From Clostridia bacterium (GTDB lineage Bacteria > Bacillota > Clostridia > Saccharofermentanales > UBA5734), in NCBI GenBank assembly GCA_009929975.1, contig RZZF01000063.1:1-8535 (forward strand): DNA of 8,535 nucleotides, in the 5' to 3' direction. The notes beneath the pieces were generated by a model. That model was not told the DNA's origin and did no database searches. It saw only the letters and a list, made by a program, of their open reading frames with translations. The translations under genes were made by a program, and so were the position numbers. This document shows, in pieces, positions 6,841-8,535 of this stretch (position 1 is the first letter of the stretch; each line of letters starts with the position of its first letter).

Positions 6841-7618
6841 TGCCGATAAAACACCTGAACTGCCGGAGGATCGTCTGGAGGGGCGGCATCCGGTCATGGA
6901 AGCGCTGAAGGCCGGACGGACGGTTGATAAGATCTGGGTGGCCCGCCGCGAAGGCCGGCCGGATCCGGTGCTGGGCCGGATCATTCGTGACGCCCGCGAC
7001 AGCGGCACGATCGTCAGTGAAGTAGAACGCACGGTGCTTGATCAGATGAGTCTGACCCGTAATCATCAGGGAATCATCGCCCAGGTGGCCGCACATGATT
7101 ATATCGACCTTGATGAACTGCTGAAGCGATGTGAGAAGAATGAGCGTCCGCCTTTTCTGATATTACTCGATGAGCTCAAGGACAGCTATAACCTCGGTTC
7201 CATTTTGAGAATCGCCGATGCGGCCGGTTGCGACGGAATCGTGATTCCACAACGCCGTTCCGTTGGTCTGAACGCTGCGGTCTCGCGTGCTTCGGCCGGC
7301 GCGATTGAGCATGTGCCGGTTGTCAAGGTCACCAATATGACCCAGACCGTTCTCAAATTGAAAGAGAAAGGATTCTGGATCTTCGGGACCGACGCGGAGG
7401 CCGGTCAGACCTATGACCAGGCAGACTGGTCCGGTTCTCTGGCGATCATCACCGGCAGCGAAGGAGAAGGCCTCAGTGCCGCGCTGCGCAAACACTGCGA
7501 TTTTCTCGTGTCCATCCCGATGCGCGGACATGTGAACTCGCTGAACGCGGCGGTCGCGACGGGCATTATCGTTTTTGAAGCCGTCCGGCAACGATGGGCC
7601 GCTTCCGGACAACGCTGA
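6815..7618 (+). CDS. rlmB: 23S rRNA (guanosine-2'-O-)methyltransferase, TrmH/SpoU family
   Basis: This is a 267-residue SPOUT-class methyltransferase that uses S-adenosylmethionine to 2'-O-methylate RNA. The position and the RLEGRHPVMEAL opening match RlmB/YacO, which targets the conserved P-loop guanosine of 23S rRNA (G2251 in E. coli). A small N-terminal RNA-binding domain (about 20-90) is followed by the knotted catalytic domain. Motif 1 is NLGSILRIADAAG, with Asn126 and Arg132; motif 2 is ITGSEGEGLS at 212-221; motif 3 is IPMRGHVNSLNAAVA, with Asn241-Ser242 and Asn244. I chose ATG 6815 over 6800 and 6809 because AAGGTG is then well spaced; the true N-terminus could be 2-5 residues longer. 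It overlaps mrnC by 26 bases. Exact target specificity is inferred from family and synteny. Confidence 0.93.
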   Translation: MKQPPMNHDADKTPELPEDRLEGRHPVMEALKAGRTVDKIWVARREGRPDPVLGRIIRDARDSGTIVSEVERTVLDQMSLTRNHQGIIAQVAAHDYIDLDELLKRCEKNERPPFLILLDELKDSYNLGSILRIADAAGCDGIVIPQRRSVGLNAAVSRASAGAIEHVPVVKVTNMTQTVLKLKEKGFWIFGTDAEAGQTYDQADWSGSLAIITGSEGEGLSAALRKHCDFLVSIPMRGHVNSLNAAVATGIIVFEAVRQRWAASGQR

Positions 7619-7628
7619 AACTGACTGC

Positions 7629-7634
7629 AGCAGG
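7629..7634 (+). promoter_or_regulatory. Ribosome binding site that decides the sigH start
   Basis: AGCAGG at 7629-7634 lies 7 bases before ATG 7642. The longer in-frame start at 7594, inside rlmB, has no recognisable Shine-Dalgarno. Starting at 7642 gives 216 residues, close to the 218 of Bacillus subtilis sigma-H. Confidence 0.6.
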
Positions 7635-7641
7635 TAATGAG

Positions 7642-8292
7642 ATGACAGATCACGTGTACACAAATGAACTGGATCAACTGGATGACCACCAGTTGCTGCG
7701 CCTTGCCGCCGATGGCCAGACCCGTGCCATTGACCTGCTGCTGGAGCGTCATAAAGGCCTGGTCCGCCGCAAAGCATCCACTCTTTTTATGGCGGGTGCC
7801 GATCATGAAGATGTTCTGCAGGAAGGCATGATCGGTCTTTTCCAGGCCATCCGTGATTACCGGCCGGAGCATCAGGTTCCATTTACCGCTTTTGCCTCGC
7901 TTTGTGTGACGGCACGGATCAATGACGCGATCCGCCGTGCCTCCCGGCTGAAGCATTCACCGCTCAATGAATCGTTATCACTGCAGGGACTGCTTCAGGC
8001 AGATGATCAGACGCGTGAACTCAAGGATCTGTTCGCTGACACATCGACACCTGATCCGGAGCGAAAACTCCTGGAAAGAGAAAACCTGAACGATCTGCAG
8101 TTTTTCATCCGGCATGAGCTCAGCGCGCTGGAACGGGATGTCGTCCTGCTGTTTCTGGATGATCCCGCCTATGAATCGATTGCCGCGAAGCTCGACTGCC
8201 CGGTGAAGGCCGTCGATAATGCCCTGCAGCGGGCCAGACGCAAATTCAATCGTTTTCGCCGCCAGCGTCTGGAAGCGGCAGAAGGAGAGTAG
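7642..8292 (+). CDS. sigH: RNA polymerase sigma factor SigH (Spo0H-like)
   Basis: This sigma-70-family factor redirects RNA polymerase to stationary-phase, early sporulation or competence promoters in Firmicutes. With the 7642 start it has 216 residues and covers sigma regions 2 and 4 only. Region 2 spans about 28-110: GADHEDVLQEGMIGLFQAI at 52-70 is the core-binding helix (region 2.2), and PFTAFASLCVTARINDAIR to LKHSPLN gives regions 2.3-2.4, which contact the -10 element. Region 4 is the C-terminal LSALERDVVLLFLDD plus KAVDNALQRARRKFNRF helix-turn-helix part. Similarity to Bacillus SigH is clear along the whole length (GADxEDxxQEGMIGL, KHxPLN, SxDNALQRxxRK patterns). It begins 23 bases after rlmB. 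A start at 7594 would add 16 residues. Whether this organism sporulates or is competent cannot be told from the window. Confidence 0.93.
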   Translation: MTDHVYTNELDQLDDHQLLRLAADGQTRAIDLLLERHKGLVRRKASTLFMAGADHEDVLQEGMIGLFQAIRDYRPEHQVPFTAFASLCVTARINDAIRRASRLKHSPLNESLSLQGLLQADDQTRELKDLFADTSTPDPERKLLERENLNDLQFFIRHELSALERDVVLLFLDDPAYESIAAKLDCPVKAVDNALQRARRKFNRFRRQRLEAAEGE

Positions 8293-8296
8293 TCGT

Positions 8297-8535
8297 ATGA
8301 AACTCAGACTGATGCTTGTCAGCGTGCTGATCGCAGGCCTGATGCTGAACAGCGGCTGCTCAGCCGTCTTCGAACCGATCCAGGCCCTGTTCTCCAATGA
8401 TGACAACGGCCGTGACCATTCCGACAGTCAGCTCAGCCTCTACAATCTGACACAGCGCCTGGTCGACGCGATTCGAATTGAAGCCGACAGTGAATCGGTG
8501 TACCGCAGCCTGTCTGTCCGTCAGCTGGATCAATT
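8297..8535 (+). CDS. Predicted lipoprotein of unknown function, 3' end outside the window
   Basis: I do not recognise this protein. The ATG at 8297 is preceded by AAGGAGAG (8282-8289) at 7-base spacing, a better Shine-Dalgarno than most genes here. The frame stays open to the window edge, giving 79 complete codons. The N-terminus has Lys2 and Arg4, a hydrophobic core at about 5-17 (LMLVSVLIAGLML), then NSGC with Cys21 as the likely lipidated residue. The lipobox is imperfect, with Asn at -3 and Leu at -4. After the cysteine come a polar, Asp/Ser-rich stretch and a likely helical segment (YNLTQRLVDAI). It starts 4 bases after the sigH stop, so it is probably co-transcribed with and possibly coupled to sigH. 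It is likely anchored to the outer face of the membrane; no function is assigned. Confidence 0.75.
   Translation, partial: MKLRLMLVSVLIAGLMLNSGCSAVFEPIQALFSNDDNGRDHSDSQLSLYNLTQRLVDAIRIEADSESVYRSLSVRQLDQ

Noticed and set aside
5899..7032. A 377-codon open frame on the - strand across the end of cysS, mrnC and the start of rlmB
   Set aside because: It lies antisense to three well-supported genes, crosses their boundaries, and its Ser/Arg-rich, low-complexity translation has no recognisable domain. It is a by-product of GC-rich codon use on the + strand.
7594..7641. A longer sigH starting at 7594 inside rlmB
   Set aside because: There is no Shine-Dalgarno before 7594, the extra 16 residues do not resemble the SigH N-terminus, and 7642 has AGCAGG at good spacing.
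7163..7956. Overlapping - strand open frames across rlmB and sigH
   Set aside because: Both are antisense to motif-rich genes and give unrecognisable Cys/Gly/His-rich translations.
1..8535. A novel defence system, mobile element, CRISPR array or prophage fragment
   Set aside because: Every long + strand frame belongs to a conserved housekeeping family, codon use looks even across the window, and no direct repeats, transposase, integrase or spacer arrays are seen.

Overview
This window looks like chromosomal housekeeping DNA from a bacterium of the Bacillota (Firmicutes). The strongest evidence is the order cysE-cysS-mrnC-rlmB-sigH, which matches the Bacillus subtilis gltX-cysE-cysS-mrnC-rlmB-yacP-sigH cluster, and the sporulation/stationary-type sigma-H at its end. 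Base composition is clearly GC-rich for a Firmicute (many GCC, CTG and CCG codons). UGA is a stop here, so this is not a UGA=Trp mollicute. A high-GC Erysipelotrichia-like lineage is possible, but I cannot establish it from this sequence alone. All genes lie on the + strand and almost no DNA is unused.

Region 1 (1-3967) is a tight block: the 3' three quarters of metK (S-adenosylmethionine synthetase), recD2 (5'-3' helicase of the RecD2/YrrC type) 9 bases later, and a ComF-family phosphoribosyltransferase-fold protein whose start overlaps the recD2 stop. The three are probably co-transcribed.

Region 2 (3968-4231) is the only sizeable intergenic gap. It holds the most interesting item here: a roughly 183-nt structured RNA with its own sigma-A-type promoter (TTGAGC-N17-TATACT, the -35 box overlapping the comF stop codon). 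It has a 13-bp closing stem that begins at the predicted transcription start and ends in a T6 run. I can fold it by hand into the long rod, central bubble, 3'-bubble hairpin and irregular terminal arm of 6S RNA (ssrS). A separate perfect 8-bp inverted repeat sits between it and cysE.

Region 3 (4232-8535) is a second, probably polycistronic block: cysE (serine acetyltransferase), cysS (cysteinyl-tRNA synthetase), mrnC (Mini-ribonuclease III, 23S rRNA maturation), rlmB (23S rRNA 2'-O-methyltransferase, TrmH/SpoU family), sigH (sigma-H) and the start of a lipoprotein gene cut by the window edge. It joins cysteine synthesis, cysteine charging, 23S rRNA processing and modification, and an alternative sigma factor. 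The yacP (rae1) gene usually found between rlmB and sigH in Bacillus is absent, and I see no T-box leader ahead of cysE-cysS.

I found no mobile element, CRISPR array, tRNA, rRNA or phage gene. The genes are conserved families. The least described parts are the identity and regulation of the RNA in region 2, the inverted repeat before cysE, the C-terminal tail of CysE and the lipoprotein after sigH.
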